Part shown: positions 26,599 to 36,058 of the stretch, piece by piece | Layout: every line of letters starts with the position of its first letter | Position numbering within the stretch: the stretch's first letter is position 1 | Origin: Mucilaginibacter defluvii | Lineage (GTDB): Bacteria; Bacteroidota; Bacteroidia; Sphingobacteriales; Sphingobacteriaceae | Length of the DNA: 64,000 bases | NCBI RefSeq assembly: GCF_039543225.1 | Contig: NZ_BAABJI010000004.1 | Location: 124,001-188,000 of the forward strand | Direction of reading: 5' to 3' | Translations under genes and position numbers: made by a program | Notes under the pieces: model-generated | What the model was told of the DNA's origin: nothing | Database searches by the model: none | What the model saw: only the letters and a program-made list of their open reading frames with translations

Positions 26599-27300
26599 TC
26601 AATTAGGGGCTTTAATTTTACGCAGCTCTTCAGCTATCTGCACCTTAATCTCATCATTGAGTTTATTTACTTCGGGGGCAGATGTGCCGGTATAATAACC
26701 ACGTATATGTTTATCGGCATCTATCAGTATCAGCTTATCACTGAACACAAATTCCTTATCGTTTACCTTAAGGGCATTCACCAAAAAACCTTTGCGGGCC
26801 AGGTTATAGATCGAAGCGGTATCGCCGGTCAAAAACAGCCATTTGCCTGCTGGCACATCTTTATAACGGGCAGCGTAGTCCTTTAATACCTCAGGCCTAT
26901 CCTGTTGCGGATTGACGGAGATAGACAGGAAGTATACCATATTATTTTTACGATAATTAAGCGCGAGCTTACGCAGGTTATCGTTTATGGTTGTGCAAAC
27001 CTCCGGGCAACCGGTGTAGAAAAAGCTTGCTACAAATATCTTCTTGTCAAAGTCGGCAGTGGTTACGGCTTTACCGTTTGGGTCGGTTAACGAAAAGTTG
27101 GGCAGCTGATGGTAAGTAGTGTCAGGTATCTTTTCGCCATGGAACTTATGGAACGTGCCCGACAGCTTTTTAGGCCCGAAATAGTTGAGCCCTTTGTAGC
27201 GGTTTTTGCCGCCAACGGTAAGTAAATAATATAAAAATCCCGGTACAGCAAGTATGAGTACCAGGATTATTAATTTTTTTCCTAAGCCGGAATTACGCAT
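26599..27300 (-). CDS. SCO1/SenC-type copper chaperone
   Basis: The 233-residue protein has an N-terminal membrane anchor and a thioredoxin-fold SCO domain. The copper-binding motif FFYTGCPEVCTTI (CxxxC) is present, with LPNFSLTDPNGK before it and FLTGDTASIYNLA after. The conserved His expected late in the domain is in DKHIRG or nearby. SCO proteins load CuA of subunit II, which fits the neighbouring oxidase genes. Its start overlaps the stop of the subunit IV gene by one base. Confidence 0.92.
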   Translation of the reverse strand: MRNSGLGKKLIILVLILAVPGFLYYLLTVGGKNRYKGLNYFGPKKLSGTFHKFHGEKIPDTTYHQLPNFSLTDPNGKAVTTADFDKKIFVASFFYTGCPEVCTTINDNLRKLALNYRKNNMVYFLSISVNPQQDRPEVLKDYAARYKDVPAGKWLFLTGDTASIYNLARKGFLVNALKVNDKEFVFSDKLILIDADKHIRGYYTGTSAPEVNKLNDEIKVQIAEELRKIKAPN

Positions 27301-27656
27301 TATCTGATAAGATCGATCCAGTGGTGGCTTTCGTTTGTAAGTACCAGTATTAAACCGATAATGAACAATATAGGCACTACCAATGAGTAGATCAGCCCTA
27401 CCTTTTCAAACTTTAGGTGCATAAAGTAAGCTACAATGTAGAATGCTTTAGCAAGGGTAAGGATAATATAAATCGGGTTGGCTACCGAAATGCTTATGAT
27501 ATCTTTAGGCACCATATAAAGCGCGATGAAGAACTCGATAACGGTAATACCAAGCAGTATAAAAAATACCTGCCATATCTTTCCACGGCTCATTGACGCG
27601 TGTTCTTCGTGGCCGTGCTCATTGTGCGCATGAGCTTCAGTATGTTGTGCTGACAT
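27300..27656 (-). CDS. Cytochrome c oxidase subunit IV family protein
   Basis: The 118-residue protein has a His/Glu-rich N-terminus (TEAHAHNEHGHEEHASM) and three membrane helices (IWQVFFILLGITVIEFFIALY, YIILTLAKAFYIVAYFMHLKFE, and a final hydrophobic segment). MHLKFE and the helix pattern match the small prokaryotic subunit IV (CyoD/CtaF-like). The His-rich start could bind metal. It is 29 bp after the second subunit III gene. Confidence 0.88.
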   Translation of the reverse strand: MSAQHTEAHAHNEHGHEEHASMSRGKIWQVFFILLGITVIEFFIALYMVPKDIISISVANPIYIILTLAKAFYIVAYFMHLKFEKVGLIYSLVVPILFIIGLILVLTNESHHWIDLIR

Positions 27657-27685
27657 AATTTCTTTTTATTTATCAGTGGATAAAA

Positions 27686-28396
27686 TCAAACTAAATAGAA
27701 GAAGGTAAATACGAATACCCAAACAAGGTCTACAAAGTGCCAGTACAAACCAACTTTCTCAACCATCAGATAATGGCCGCGACGCTGGTAAGTACCTGCC
27801 AATACATTGATCAGGATAACGATGTTGATGATAACACCACTGAATACGTGGAAACCGTGGAAACCCGTAATGGTAAAGAACAGGTTAGCGAACTGTTGCG
27901 TATAGGTTGGCGAAGCTGTACCGGCTTCTTTAAAGAAATGATCTAATTCCTTCGGAATACTTCCCCACCAAAAACCTTCGTGGTGCAGGTGGCTCCACTC
28001 TAAGGCCTGGCAACCCAGAAACATAAAACCACCGATAACGGTAGCCACCATCCACCAGGCTACTTCTTTTTTTGAATTACGGTGACCGGCCTCAACAGCC
28101 AATACCATGGTAACCGAGCTCATGATGAGTATGAATGTCATGATACCTACGAAAACCAGCGGAGCGCCATGATCTATCATACCCGGCACTGATTGAAAAA
28201 CCAGCTCGGCTGATGGCCATGCATCCGCGCTGAAGCGCAAAGCACCATAAGCTATTAACAACGATGAAAAGGTGAATGCATCCGACAGAAGGAAGAACCA
28301 CATCATCATTTTACCGTACTCTACCGAAAAAGGTTCACGACCTCCGGCCCACGGCGTAGTTTTAACTTGATCAATTTGTGATACTGTTGTACTCAT
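27686..28396 (-). CDS. Cytochrome c oxidase subunit III
   Basis: The 236-residue protein has five to six helices and subunit III features: KMMMWFFLLSDAFTFSS at the start, ITGFHGFHVFSGV in the middle and LYWHFVDLVWVFVFTFFYLV at the end. The middle HGFHV and final WHFVD segments are the usual signatures. It is the second of two adjacent subunit III genes; both are full-length homologues, not halves of one broken gene. Confidence 0.9.
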   Translation of the reverse strand: MSTTVSQIDQVKTTPWAGGREPFSVEYGKMMMWFFLLSDAFTFSSLLIAYGALRFSADAWPSAELVFQSVPGMIDHGAPLVFVGIMTFILIMSSVTMVLAVEAGHRNSKKEVAWWMVATVIGGFMFLGCQALEWSHLHHEGFWWGSIPKELDHFFKEAGTASPTYTQQFANLFFTITGFHGFHVFSGVIINIVILINVLAGTYQRRGHYLMVEKVGLYWHFVDLVWVFVFTFFYLV

Positions 28397-28418
28397 TTGT
28401 ACTCGTTTGTAGAATTAA

Positions 28419-29003
28419 TTATTTCTGGTTCAAAAGTAAAAAAACATACAGATAAATCCATATAATATCGACAAAATGCCAAAATATAGCCGACATTTCC
28501 ATCCAAAAAACACGTTTTACCTGTGGTATATTGCGGTAGCTGCCTACCAGTGAATTTAATAGCAACAACAACCCGGCCACTATGTGCAACAAGTGCATGC
28601 CGGTAAACACATACATAAACGATTGACTGGCGTTAGGGTTTACGAAATAAATACCCATATCCACCAATTGGCTCCATCCGTTTACCTGCAAGGCAAAGAA
28701 AGCAATGCCCAACGCTATGGTGATCCATAAAAACAGGCGTTGGCTACCAAATTGCAATCGCTTGGCAGCCCTTGAAGCCAAGAACATACTTATGCTACTT
28801 ACAGCTATGGTAATAGTACTATATAAAAATATCGGCGGGATAGCCATGTCGAAGCCTTTGCCCTTACCGCCTACATATACAATAAAACCACTGGTTAACG
28901 CGGCAAACATCATGAACGACGAGAATACGATAAGCCACATCACGAACTTTTTGGGCGTATAATCAACTCTATCTTTTTGTTGTTGTATCTGAGCCATCAT
29001 CAT
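28419..29003 (-). CDS. Cytochrome c oxidase subunit III (shorter paralog)
   Basis: The 194-residue protein has five helices and ends with IFWHFVDIIWIYLYVFLL, the same C-terminal signature as the neighbouring subunit III. TGMHLLHIVAGLL corresponds to the middle signature. An N-terminal FVMWLIVFSSFMMFAALTSGF replaces the longer start of the other copy. Two consecutive subunit III-like genes after ctaB are common in Bacteroidota. Its start overlaps the ctaB stop by one base. Confidence 0.88.
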   Translation of the reverse strand: MMMAQIQQQKDRVDYTPKKFVMWLIVFSSFMMFAALTSGFIVYVGGKGKGFDMAIPPIFLYSTITIAVSSISMFLASRAAKRLQFGSQRLFLWITIALGIAFFALQVNGWSQLVDMGIYFVNPNASQSFMYVFTGMHLLHIVAGLLLLLNSLVGSYRNIPQVKRVFWMEMSAIFWHFVDIIWIYLYVFLLLNQK

Positions 29004-29863
29004 TACACTTTTCCTATAAAATCAAATAAAAACATCAACTGTACCACTGGCAGGTATAAAAACGAGCCGTACATCAGGCTTTTTGCCGACTTAATGTCGC
29101 GGTTGCGCAGCAGCATAAAGCCCTGGTACAAAAATAACAAACTCAAAATTAACGATACTATCCCTACATATAGGCCGCCGTACCCATAATAGGTGGGTAA
29201 TAAACTTACCGGCAACATAATTATGGTAGATGCAAATGCAAATACGGCACTAACGGTATCGCGGTTGCCTGAAGGTAGTAACCGGAAACCGGCCAGTTTG
29301 TAATCATCATCAAGCACCCAGGCAATGGCCCAAAAGTGGGGAAACTGCCAAACAAACTGTATGGCAAACAGCACCAGGGCTATTTCATCAATCTTTGGAT
29401 GCGCCGCTACGTAACCAATCAGCGGTGGCAACGCGCCCGGTATGGCGCCTACAAAAACCGCTATCGGCGATTTACGCTTTAAAGGCGTATAAGCGAAAGC
29501 ATACAGCAGTATCGAAAATACCGAAAGAAAGCCCGCTGTAGGGTTTAAACTCCCCAACAGGTAGGTGCCGAATATGCCCATAAATAAGCTGAGCACCAAG
29601 GCTTGCCCGGTCGTCATGCGGCCTGCAGGGATCGGCCTGTCGGATGTGCGCTTCATCAGTTTATCCAGGTCCTTCTCAATGATCTCGTTAAAACCGTTAG
29701 CTGCCGATGTAACCAGGAAACCGCCGATAATCAGCATACCCCAGTTTTTCCACTCAATAACACCGTTAACCTTGCTGCCGATCAAAAAGGATATCGAGGC
29801 TGAAAAGGTTACCAAAAAGGTAAGCCGCAATTTGATCAGCTTTGAAAAATCACCCGCCTTCAT
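29003..29863 (-). CDS. ctaB: Protohaem IX farnesyltransferase (haem O synthase)
   Basis: The 286-residue UbiA-family enzyme transfers farnesyl to haem B, making haem O. Seven or eight membrane helices are seen. The first Asp-rich motif is in NGFNEIIEKDLDKLMKRTSDRPIPAGR (N-x-x-x-D-x-x-x-D), and YTPLKRKSP and GALPPLIGY follow as typical of CtaB/CyoE. It overlaps ctaA by four bases (ATGA), consistent with coupled production of haem A for the adjacent oxidase. Confidence 0.93.
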   Translation of the reverse strand: MKAGDFSKLIKLRLTFLVTFSASISFLIGSKVNGVIEWKNWGMLIIGGFLVTSAANGFNEIIEKDLDKLMKRTSDRPIPAGRMTTGQALVLSLFMGIFGTYLLGSLNPTAGFLSVFSILLYAFAYTPLKRKSPIAVFVGAIPGALPPLIGYVAAHPKIDEIALVLFAIQFVWQFPHFWAIAWVLDDDYKLAGFRLLPSGNRDTVSAVFAFASTIIMLPVSLLPTYYGYGGLYVGIVSLILSLLFLYQGFMLLRNRDIKSAKSLMYGSFLYLPVVQLMFLFDFIGKV

Positions 29864-30918
29864 ATCCTCCCCCCTTGTACATCAACCGAACGGTATAAGT
29901 TTAAAAACAGATAAAACTGCGCGCCGAACATTAAACTTGCCAATAATATATGCGATGCCTGCGCAAACGGCGGCAACGCCCAATACGATAATACCACGCC
30001 GGTAACAATTTGCAGCATAATCAGCAAAAAGGTGATGCTCATAAATTGCTGTTGTATGGAGTGACGGCTAAAGTTGCGCCTGAGCAATGCATAAAGCAAC
30101 ACATTTACAATTAATACAAGTAAAGCAAGCGTACGGTGGCTATGGAATATCTCCCCGGCATTCTCAACCCATGTTTCGCGGTAACCGCCCAATAAATGGT
30201 CGGCTACTGAATCTATCTTCTCGCGCACCTCGGTACCTATCGCAATTTGTATTAATGACAGGATCAAGGCGATCACGATAACAACATAAATAATACCCTT
30301 TTTACGAATACGCGGCCTGCCCAAAGTTTTAGCCATATGATAAGTAGTTATACTAATGGCCAATATGGCGATGGCAAGCAACATATGCACCGTTACAATC
30401 CAGGCAACCAAATTGGTAGACACCACGATTGAACCTAACCAGGCTTGATATATTACCAGGAAAACGTTAAATACGCTTAAAACCACTATTCGCTTATTGC
30501 TGCGCCAGTAGTTGAACGAATAGATAGCGCTGAGCAACAAAAATATACCACACACTGCTCCAACCAGGCGGTTAATGTATTCCGTCCAGGTTTTGGTGGC
30601 GTTAAATTCCTCCGGTATTAAAATAGAGCGATCCTCGCGTATGCGGCGCGCCATATCGTTGTAACCAAAAAAGTCGAGCGTTTTGGCGAAGCGCTGGTTC
30701 TTTAACTCACGCTTTTTAACGTATTGCTCTTTATAATCCTTGGGCAATTGCGATACATCTGTTGGCGGAACATACTGCCCGAAGCACTTAGGCCAGTCAG
30801 GGCATCCCATGCCCGAGCCGCTGCTGCGTACCACGCCGCCGGCCAGAATCGTCAAAAAAAGCAAAACAACAGTGATAAGGGTTATCTTCTGAAATCTGTT
30901 TCCTGCTTTGTTATTCAT
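29860..30918 (-). CDS. ctaA: Haem A synthase (COX15/CtaA)
   Basis: The 352-residue membrane enzyme oxidises the C8 methyl group of haem O to give haem A. Eight helices are visible. Conserved segments are VRSSGSGMGCPDWPKCFGQYVPP with the Cys pair CPDWPKC, EYINRLVGAVCG with the conserved Glu and Arg, HMLLAIAILA and HSHRTLALLV. It is the first gene of the second respiratory operon, separated from ctaD by a strong terminator. Confidence 0.93.
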   Translation of the reverse strand: MNNKAGNRFQKITLITVVLLFLTILAGGVVRSSGSGMGCPDWPKCFGQYVPPTDVSQLPKDYKEQYVKKRELKNQRFAKTLDFFGYNDMARRIREDRSILIPEEFNATKTWTEYINRLVGAVCGIFLLLSAIYSFNYWRSNKRIVVLSVFNVFLVIYQAWLGSIVVSTNLVAWIVTVHMLLAIAILAISITTYHMAKTLGRPRIRKKGIIYVVIVIALILSLIQIAIGTEVREKIDSVADHLLGGYRETWVENAGEIFHSHRTLALLVLIVNVLLYALLRRNFSRHSIQQQFMSITFLLIMLQIVTGVVLSYWALPPFAQASHILLASLMFGAQFYLFLNLYRSVDVQGGRI

Positions 30919-30933
30919 TATAATTCCTAAAAA

Positions 30934-30979
30934 TTTAGGGTATCTGCCAGGGAATTTATTCCGGTACAGATACCCTAAA
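30934..30979 (-). terminator. Terminator after ctaD, separating the act-cta operon from ctaA
   Basis: A perfect 13-bp stem (30934-30946 and 30967-30979) with a 20-base loop that itself contains a small palindrome is followed by a run of five T residues on the reverse strand. It lies 30 bp after the ctaD stop. Confidence 0.8.
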
Positions 30980-31009
30980 AAGATTAGATCAATATTGTGG
31001 AGAAGGCAA

Positions 31010-32896
31010 TTATTTTACTTCTTCGTTAGATCTTTGTGTATTTGTCCATTTGTTGTGCTCTTCCAAACCGATCGGGTTATTTTCAAAATCGTGCGGCAGG
31101 TTCGAGCTCATAGTTTCAGAGTATGGTACTGTTTGAGGGATGAAATCCTCATCATGACCGGGCTTGCTGTAATCATATGGCCAGCGGTAAACGGTTGGTA
31201 TTTCGCCAGGCCAGTTACCGTGGATACGCTCAACTGGAGTTGTCCATTCAAGTGTGTTTGAGTTCCATGGATTTTGAGGCGCTTTTTTACCGAAGAAGAT
31301 CGAGTAAAAGAAGTTGAACAGGAACGCAACCTGTGCCACAGCCGCCATAATAGCCGCCCACGTGATAAAGGTGTTTACTGACAACCAACGCTCGAATGAT
31401 TCAAACTCGGTGAAAGCGTAGTAACGGCGAGGTACACCATCCAGACCCATAAAGTGCATCGGGAAGAATACCAGGTAAGCACCGATAAAGGTGATCCAGA
31501 AGTGCAGGTAACCCAATTTCTCGTCCATTAAACGGCCGAACATTTTAGGGAACCAGTGGTAAACACCGGCAAGCATACCAAATATAGCTGCCGAACCCAT
31601 TACCAGGTGGAAGTGAGCTACTACGAAGTAAGTATCGTGCAGGTTGATATCCAACGCGGCGTTACCCAGGTAGATACCTGTTAAACCACCAGAGATAAAG
31701 AATGATACCAGGCCGATAGCGAACATCATGGCCGGGGTAAAGCGAATGTTACCGCGCCATAGCGTTGCAAGATAGTTGAATGTTTTTACTGCTGATGGCA
31801 CCGCGATGATCAGCGTAGTGATCATAAACACACCGCCCAGGAACGGGTTCATACCCGTAACGAACATGTGGTGACCCCAAACAATGAATGAAAGTACGGT
31901 AATACCTACCAGAGAGTAAACCATTGCATGGTATCCGAAAATCGGTTTACGTGAGTTAGTTGCGATGATCTCAGATGAAATACCCAGCGCTGGCATAATT
32001 ACGATATAAACCTCAGGGTGACCCAGGAACCAGAACAAGTGCTGGAACAGGATAGGGCTACCACCTTCAAAAGGCTGAGGTACGCCACCCAATACAATGT
32101 CAGATAAATAGAAGCTGGTACCCACGCTACGGTCAAATATCAGCAGTACCACACCGGCAACCAATACCGGGAAGGCCAGGATGCCTAATATAGCAGTAAG
32201 GAAGAATGCCCAGATAGTTAACGGCATTTTCCAAAGGTCCATACCTTTTGTACGCATGTTTAACACTGTACTTACGTAGTTGATACCACCCATTAGTGAT
32301 GAAGCTACGAAAAGCACCATACTTACCAGCCAGAAGGTCATACCCATATCTGAACCCGGCATTGCTTTTGGTAAAGCAGAAAGCGGCGGGTAGATCGTCC
32401 AACCCGGACCGGCAGGGCCTTTTTCAATAAAGAATGAACCCAGCATGATAACGCTCGCGGTAAAGAACAGCCAGTAAGAAAGCATGTTCATGAAAGGCGA
32501 AGCCATATCGCGTGCACCAATCTGTAAAGGGATAAGCAGGTTACTGAAAGTTCCGCTCAAACCGGCAGTTAGTACAAAAAATACCATGATAGTACCGTGG
32601 ATGGTAACTAATGACAGGTAGAAGTTAGGATCCATGCGTCCTTCCGGAGCAAAACGGCCTAATAAGGTTTCCATTAAAGGGAATGCCTTGTCAGGGTAAG
32701 CCAGCTGAATCCTGAATAATATTGACAATATCATCGCGATAACTGCCATTAAAATACCTGTAATAAGGAATTGCTTGGCAATCATTTTATGATCCTGGCT
32801 GAAGATATATTTAGTCAGGAAAGTATCATGATGATGTTCGTGACCGTGTTCGTCGTGATGTACTCCGTGATGATCCTGAACTGATAATGTTGACAT
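31010..32896 (-). CDS. ctaD: Cytochrome c oxidase subunit I
   Basis: The 628-residue protein has about 12 to 13 helices plus a soluble tail. Haem-copper ligands are visible: HGTIMVFF (haem a), WFLGHPEVYIVIMP (CuB His and the cross-linked Tyr), GHHMFVTG (CuB His pair) and HDTYFVVAHFHLVMG (haem a3 and a). GHPEVY with the Tyr puts it in type A. The N-terminus is His-rich (HHGVHHDEHGHEHHHD). It follows ctaC by 19 bp and ends the act-cta transcript. Confidence 0.95.
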   Translation of the reverse strand: MSTLSVQDHHGVHHDEHGHEHHHDTFLTKYIFSQDHKMIAKQFLITGILMAVIAMILSILFRIQLAYPDKAFPLMETLLGRFAPEGRMDPNFYLSLVTIHGTIMVFFVLTAGLSGTFSNLLIPLQIGARDMASPFMNMLSYWLFFTASVIMLGSFFIEKGPAGPGWTIYPPLSALPKAMPGSDMGMTFWLVSMVLFVASSLMGGINYVSTVLNMRTKGMDLWKMPLTIWAFFLTAILGILAFPVLVAGVVLLIFDRSVGTSFYLSDIVLGGVPQPFEGGSPILFQHLFWFLGHPEVYIVIMPALGISSEIIATNSRKPIFGYHAMVYSLVGITVLSFIVWGHHMFVTGMNPFLGGVFMITTLIIAVPSAVKTFNYLATLWRGNIRFTPAMMFAIGLVSFFISGGLTGIYLGNAALDINLHDTYFVVAHFHLVMGSAAIFGMLAGVYHWFPKMFGRLMDEKLGYLHFWITFIGAYLVFFPMHFMGLDGVPRRYYAFTEFESFERWLSVNTFITWAAIMAAVAQVAFLFNFFYSIFFGKKAPQNPWNSNTLEWTTPVERIHGNWPGEIPTVYRWPYDYSKPGHDEDFIPQTVPYSETMSSNLPHDFENNPIGLEEHNKWTNTQRSNEEVK

Positions 32897-32915
32897 AATC
32901 GCTAATTCTTTTATA

Positions 32916-34133
32916 TTAATTGTTTAATGCTAACCTATTTTCTGACTTCTCTTCTTTTTGCTTTGTTTCAGCAAATTTCAACTCTTTCTTCAATGCATCT
33001 GTCAGATAAGGTTTCTGCTGAGCAAGCCATGTTTGATACTCGGCCTCGGTAACCACACGTACAACTTTTTGCATGTTGTAATGGCCGCCACCGCATATTT
33101 TGTTGCAGTAAAGCAGGTATTCAAATTTGGCGTTGTCTTCTTTTGCTTTCATTTGGCGGCTTGTAACCGTTGGCGTGAATTTAAAGAAGGTAGGCAAGCC
33201 AGGTACCGCGTTTAGCTGCACACGGAAATGCGGCATGTAAACACTATGGATAACATCCTGAGCTTGTATATTTAAACGGATTGACTTATTAACCGGCACA
33301 ACTAAAGTATCAGCAACTAAATCATCCATTGAGTGCTTGTCTTTAAAATCAACACCCACTTTGTTAGTACCGCTAACCAGTTTATAATTCATTTTACCAA
33401 GCTTTTGGTCTTTACCAGGATAACGTAGCTCCCAGGCAAACTGGTGGCCAACAACTTCAATATCAATAGAAGCTTTTTCACCTTCCGCATCAACGTGGTT
33501 GGTGATCTTTCTCCAGGTAGTAAAACCAAAAACTACTAATACCGTAAGTACAATTGCCGGAGCGATTGTCCACGCAGCCTCGATAGCATTATTATGCGGG
33601 TAATAAGTAGCCTTGCGCTTGTCAGAACCACGGTATTGAAACACAAAACCGAAAAGCAGTATTTGTGTAATGATAAACACAGTAACTGTAATGCCAAAGG
33701 TTACATAGAACATGGTGTCCAGTGATTCACCGTGTACCGATGCCGCTGATGGCAATATCATGGCGCCTTGTGTGGTGAATGACCAGTATGAACCATATAA
33801 ACCAAGGATAAGGAACAACAGGAATAAGATACCTGTAATGTTGTTCCAGTTCATCGGCTTTTTGCCTTGTATCTGTTTGGTAAGATCATACACGCGCAGG
33901 ATCTTGCCCACTATAGCAACTGCAAAACATACTACTAAAAATAGCAGAACATAATACAACGGACCTGCCCACACGCTTGGCTTATCGGCAGCGTTGGCAG
34001 CAGCTGCTGGCGCACCTTCGGCAGCTTTGGTTGTTGATTCAACCTGTGCCATTAGCACCTGGGTGCCAAAAAGGGTCAGCATCGCAAATAGCGAAAGTAA
34101 TTTTTTAGAATTTATAAGTTTTTTGAATGCCAT
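32916..34133 (-). CDS. ctaC: Cytochrome c oxidase subunit II (CuA)
   Basis: The 405-residue protein has a signal peptide ending VLMAQ, a short Ala-rich stretch, an extra helix near residues 55-80, and the usual two-helix hairpin. The CuA domain has HSVYMPHFRVQ and the YCNKICGGGHYNMQ loop (C-x3-C-x3-H with Met), all ligands present. No C-terminal cytochrome c domain is fused. The length exceeds the usual 250-300 because of the N-terminal part and a charged C-tail. Likely electron donor is the ActE or ActA haem of the adjacent complex. Confidence 0.95.
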   Translation of the reverse strand: MAFKKLINSKKLLSLFAMLTLFGTQVLMAQVESTTKAAEGAPAAAANAADKPSVWAGPLYYVLLFLVVCFAVAIVGKILRVYDLTKQIQGKKPMNWNNITGILFLLFLILGLYGSYWSFTTQGAMILPSAASVHGESLDTMFYVTFGITVTVFIITQILLFGFVFQYRGSDKRKATYYPHNNAIEAAWTIAPAIVLTVLVVFGFTTWRKITNHVDAEGEKASIDIEVVGHQFAWELRYPGKDQKLGKMNYKLVSGTNKVGVDFKDKHSMDDLVADTLVVPVNKSIRLNIQAQDVIHSVYMPHFRVQLNAVPGLPTFFKFTPTVTSRQMKAKEDNAKFEYLLYCNKICGGGHYNMQKVVRVVTEAEYQTWLAQQKPYLTDALKKELKFAETKQKEEKSENRLALNN

Positions 34134-34168
34134 TTTACTGCTTTGTTTGGTATTCTGTAGTTTGAGTG

Positions 34169-34176
34169 CAAAGTTA
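34169..34176 (-). promoter_or_regulatory. Putative internal -7 box before ctaC
   Basis: The reverse strand reads TAACTTTG (TAnnTTTG) between actF and ctaC, 35 bases before the ctaC ATG. No TTG at -33 spacing is seen. It could let the oxidase be transcribed separately from the act genes. Confidence 0.3.
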
Positions 34177-34183
34177 ACAATAT

Positions 34184-35470
34184 TTATATGTGGTGGTGTA
34201 AGCTCTCCTCAATGAACGGATGTTTTTTAGGGAGAAGCGATTTAAACTTACTTAACGAATTGAACGTGAAGAAAGTAAGTAAACCAACAAAACCTACAGC
34301 GATAAATATTTCTTGGATGCCATACATATCCCAGATATGAACCTCATGGCCCGGGTGACGGTGGATAGTGCCCGGCATTACCATCAGGTAAAAATCAAGC
34401 CAGTGGCCGATCAGGATAACAATAGCGGTTAGCTTTAACCTGCCGCCTAAACGCTTAGCATCACGAGACATTAACAGTAACAATGGCGCCAGGAAGTTTA
34501 ATACGATATTTAACCAGAACCACCATTTATACTCAGGCTCCCAACGTTTGTAGAAGTATACGGTTTCCTCAGGCATGTTGGCGTACCAGATCAGGAAGAA
34601 CTGAGAGAACCAAACATATGTCCAGAATATAGAAAAGGCGAACATCAATTTACCCAAATCGTGCAGGTGGTTTTCAGTAACCCATTGCATGTAACCTTTA
34701 TTACGCAGGTATAGTACAATTAACGTAATAACCGCCAAACCGCTTACGTGCATTGCTGCAAGGTTGTACCAGCCAAACATGGTTGAGAACCAGTGCGCTT
34801 CAAGAGACATCACCGTATCAAAAGCGAATATCGGGAAGGTAAAACCGAATATCACCAGGAATATACATGACATTTTGAAGCTCTTGTTGTAGTTGAACAT
34901 GCCGCCCAACTCATCCTCATTAGTTGAGTATTTAACCAATAAGTGGCCAAATAATGAGTAAAGGAAGGTTAAGCCTACAATTACAACAAAAAAGAAAGGA
35001 ACGTTCAGGAACGCTGATTTTCCGGCGATAAGCGCATCGTAATGCTCACTTTTGGGGTCGGTTAATCCGTGCGCTGCCCAGTGGCCATATAAATATGGCA
35101 TTACCTCTTCGTGGCCCTCTTCGTTCACTACGGTGTGTGTAGTGAATAAGCCTGCTGCCGCTACTATAATTAATATTACTGCCGCAATTGGTAATACTTT
35201 GGCAATAGCTTGCGGTACACGCAGTATTGATGCTGACCAGCCGGCCTGAGCCACATACTGGTAAGCTAAAAAGAAAACAGCGGCTGTACATACACACGCA
35301 AAGTAATAGCTCATAAGCAATAGGTTACTGAATGTGCGCTGTATTGAATCGCCACCGGCCAGAAAACCGTAGGCAACTCCCACCACACCAATAACTATGG
35401 CTATTAAACTCCAGGTTTTTATCTTACCTGAAAATTCGTATCGTTCGTCAATACTTGTATGAGTACCCAT
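34184..35470 (-). CDS. actF: Alternative complex III quinone-binding membrane subunit ActF
   Basis: The 428-residue protein has about ten helices and matches ActF, an NrfD-like membrane subunit of alternative complex III. Recognised segments are DTVMSLEAHWFSTMFGWYN, FSIFWTYVWFSQFFLIWYANMPEET and PGTIHRHPGHE. It is thought to help form the quinol site and anchor the complex. Gene order actABCDEF is canonical and places it last, followed at 50 bp by ctaC. Confidence 0.93.
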   Translation of the reverse strand: MGTHTSIDERYEFSGKIKTWSLIAIVIGVVGVAYGFLAGGDSIQRTFSNLLLMSYYFACVCTAAVFFLAYQYVAQAGWSASILRVPQAIAKVLPIAAVILIIVAAAGLFTTHTVVNEEGHEEVMPYLYGHWAAHGLTDPKSEHYDALIAGKSAFLNVPFFFVVIVGLTFLYSLFGHLLVKYSTNEDELGGMFNYNKSFKMSCIFLVIFGFTFPIFAFDTVMSLEAHWFSTMFGWYNLAAMHVSGLAVITLIVLYLRNKGYMQWVTENHLHDLGKLMFAFSIFWTYVWFSQFFLIWYANMPEETVYFYKRWEPEYKWWFWLNIVLNFLAPLLLLMSRDAKRLGGRLKLTAIVILIGHWLDFYLMVMPGTIHRHPGHEVHIWDMYGIQEIFIAVGFVGLLTFFTFNSLSKFKSLLPKKHPFIEESLHHHI

Positions 35471-35482
35471 TAATATAAAGTA

Positions 35483-36058
35483 TTATAAAGTTTGTAAATG
35501 GTGAACATAGGCTACTACTTTCCAGCGCTCCTGCGGCGACAGTTGCGAAGCATAAGAACCCATAGCGTTTACACCGTAAGTGATTGTATGATAAATTTTA
35601 CCATCGGTCAGGTCTTTCATGGCACCACCGCGTGATGACTGGCCTTTTGAGTACGATGGCGGCGCAGGATAACCGTGCGATACCACTAAACCATCGCCCT
35701 CGCCTGTTTTACCATGGCATGGCGAGCAAAAGTGCTCATATAGTATTTTGCCATCCTCAAAATTCTTTTTATTGGCCGGCAGCGGGTTTTTGGCAACAAC
35801 GCTCGCGCTATCATAACCACCCCTGTCATTCGGGAAATCAAAACGCGTAAAGCCCACCGGAATAGTACCCTTTGGCGGCACCTGTGCTGTTTTACCATCG
35901 GCAAAGTTGGGGTTAGCCTGATCAGGATCATAGGCTATGTGCCTGTACATATTGGGAGCATATTCCCAACCGGTACTTCTCTTATCTCTGCACGAAGTAA
36001 CTAATATAGATGCAGCGATAGAAATGGCTGTTATACCCAATATCTTAATTTTATTCAT
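35483..36058 (-). CDS. actE: Alternative complex III monohaem cytochrome ActE
   Basis: The 191-residue lipoprotein (lipobox ILVTSC) carries one CxxCH haem site (HFCSPCHGKTGEGDG) in a class I cytochrome c fold, with a Met/His axial region in TYGVNAMGSYASQL. ActE takes electrons within alternative complex III and passes them on. The ATG at 36058 gives the proper lipoprotein signal and overlaps the actD coding end by eight bases (ATGAATAA); upstream in-frame starts are less likely. Confidence 0.92.
   Translation of the reverse strand: MNKIKILGITAISIAASILVTSCRDKRSTGWEYAPNMYRHIAYDPDQANPNFADGKTAQVPPKGTIPVGFTRFDFPNDRGGYDSASVVAKNPLPANKKNFEDGKILYEHFCSPCHGKTGEGDGLVVSHGYPAPPSYSKGQSSRGGAMKDLTDGKIYHTITYGVNAMGSYASQLSPQERWKVVAYVHHLQTL

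Noticed and set aside
27686..29003. Two adjacent subunit III genes as halves of one broken gene
   Set aside because: Both have their own start, all expected helices and the same C-terminal WHFVD signature, so they are paralogs, not fragments.
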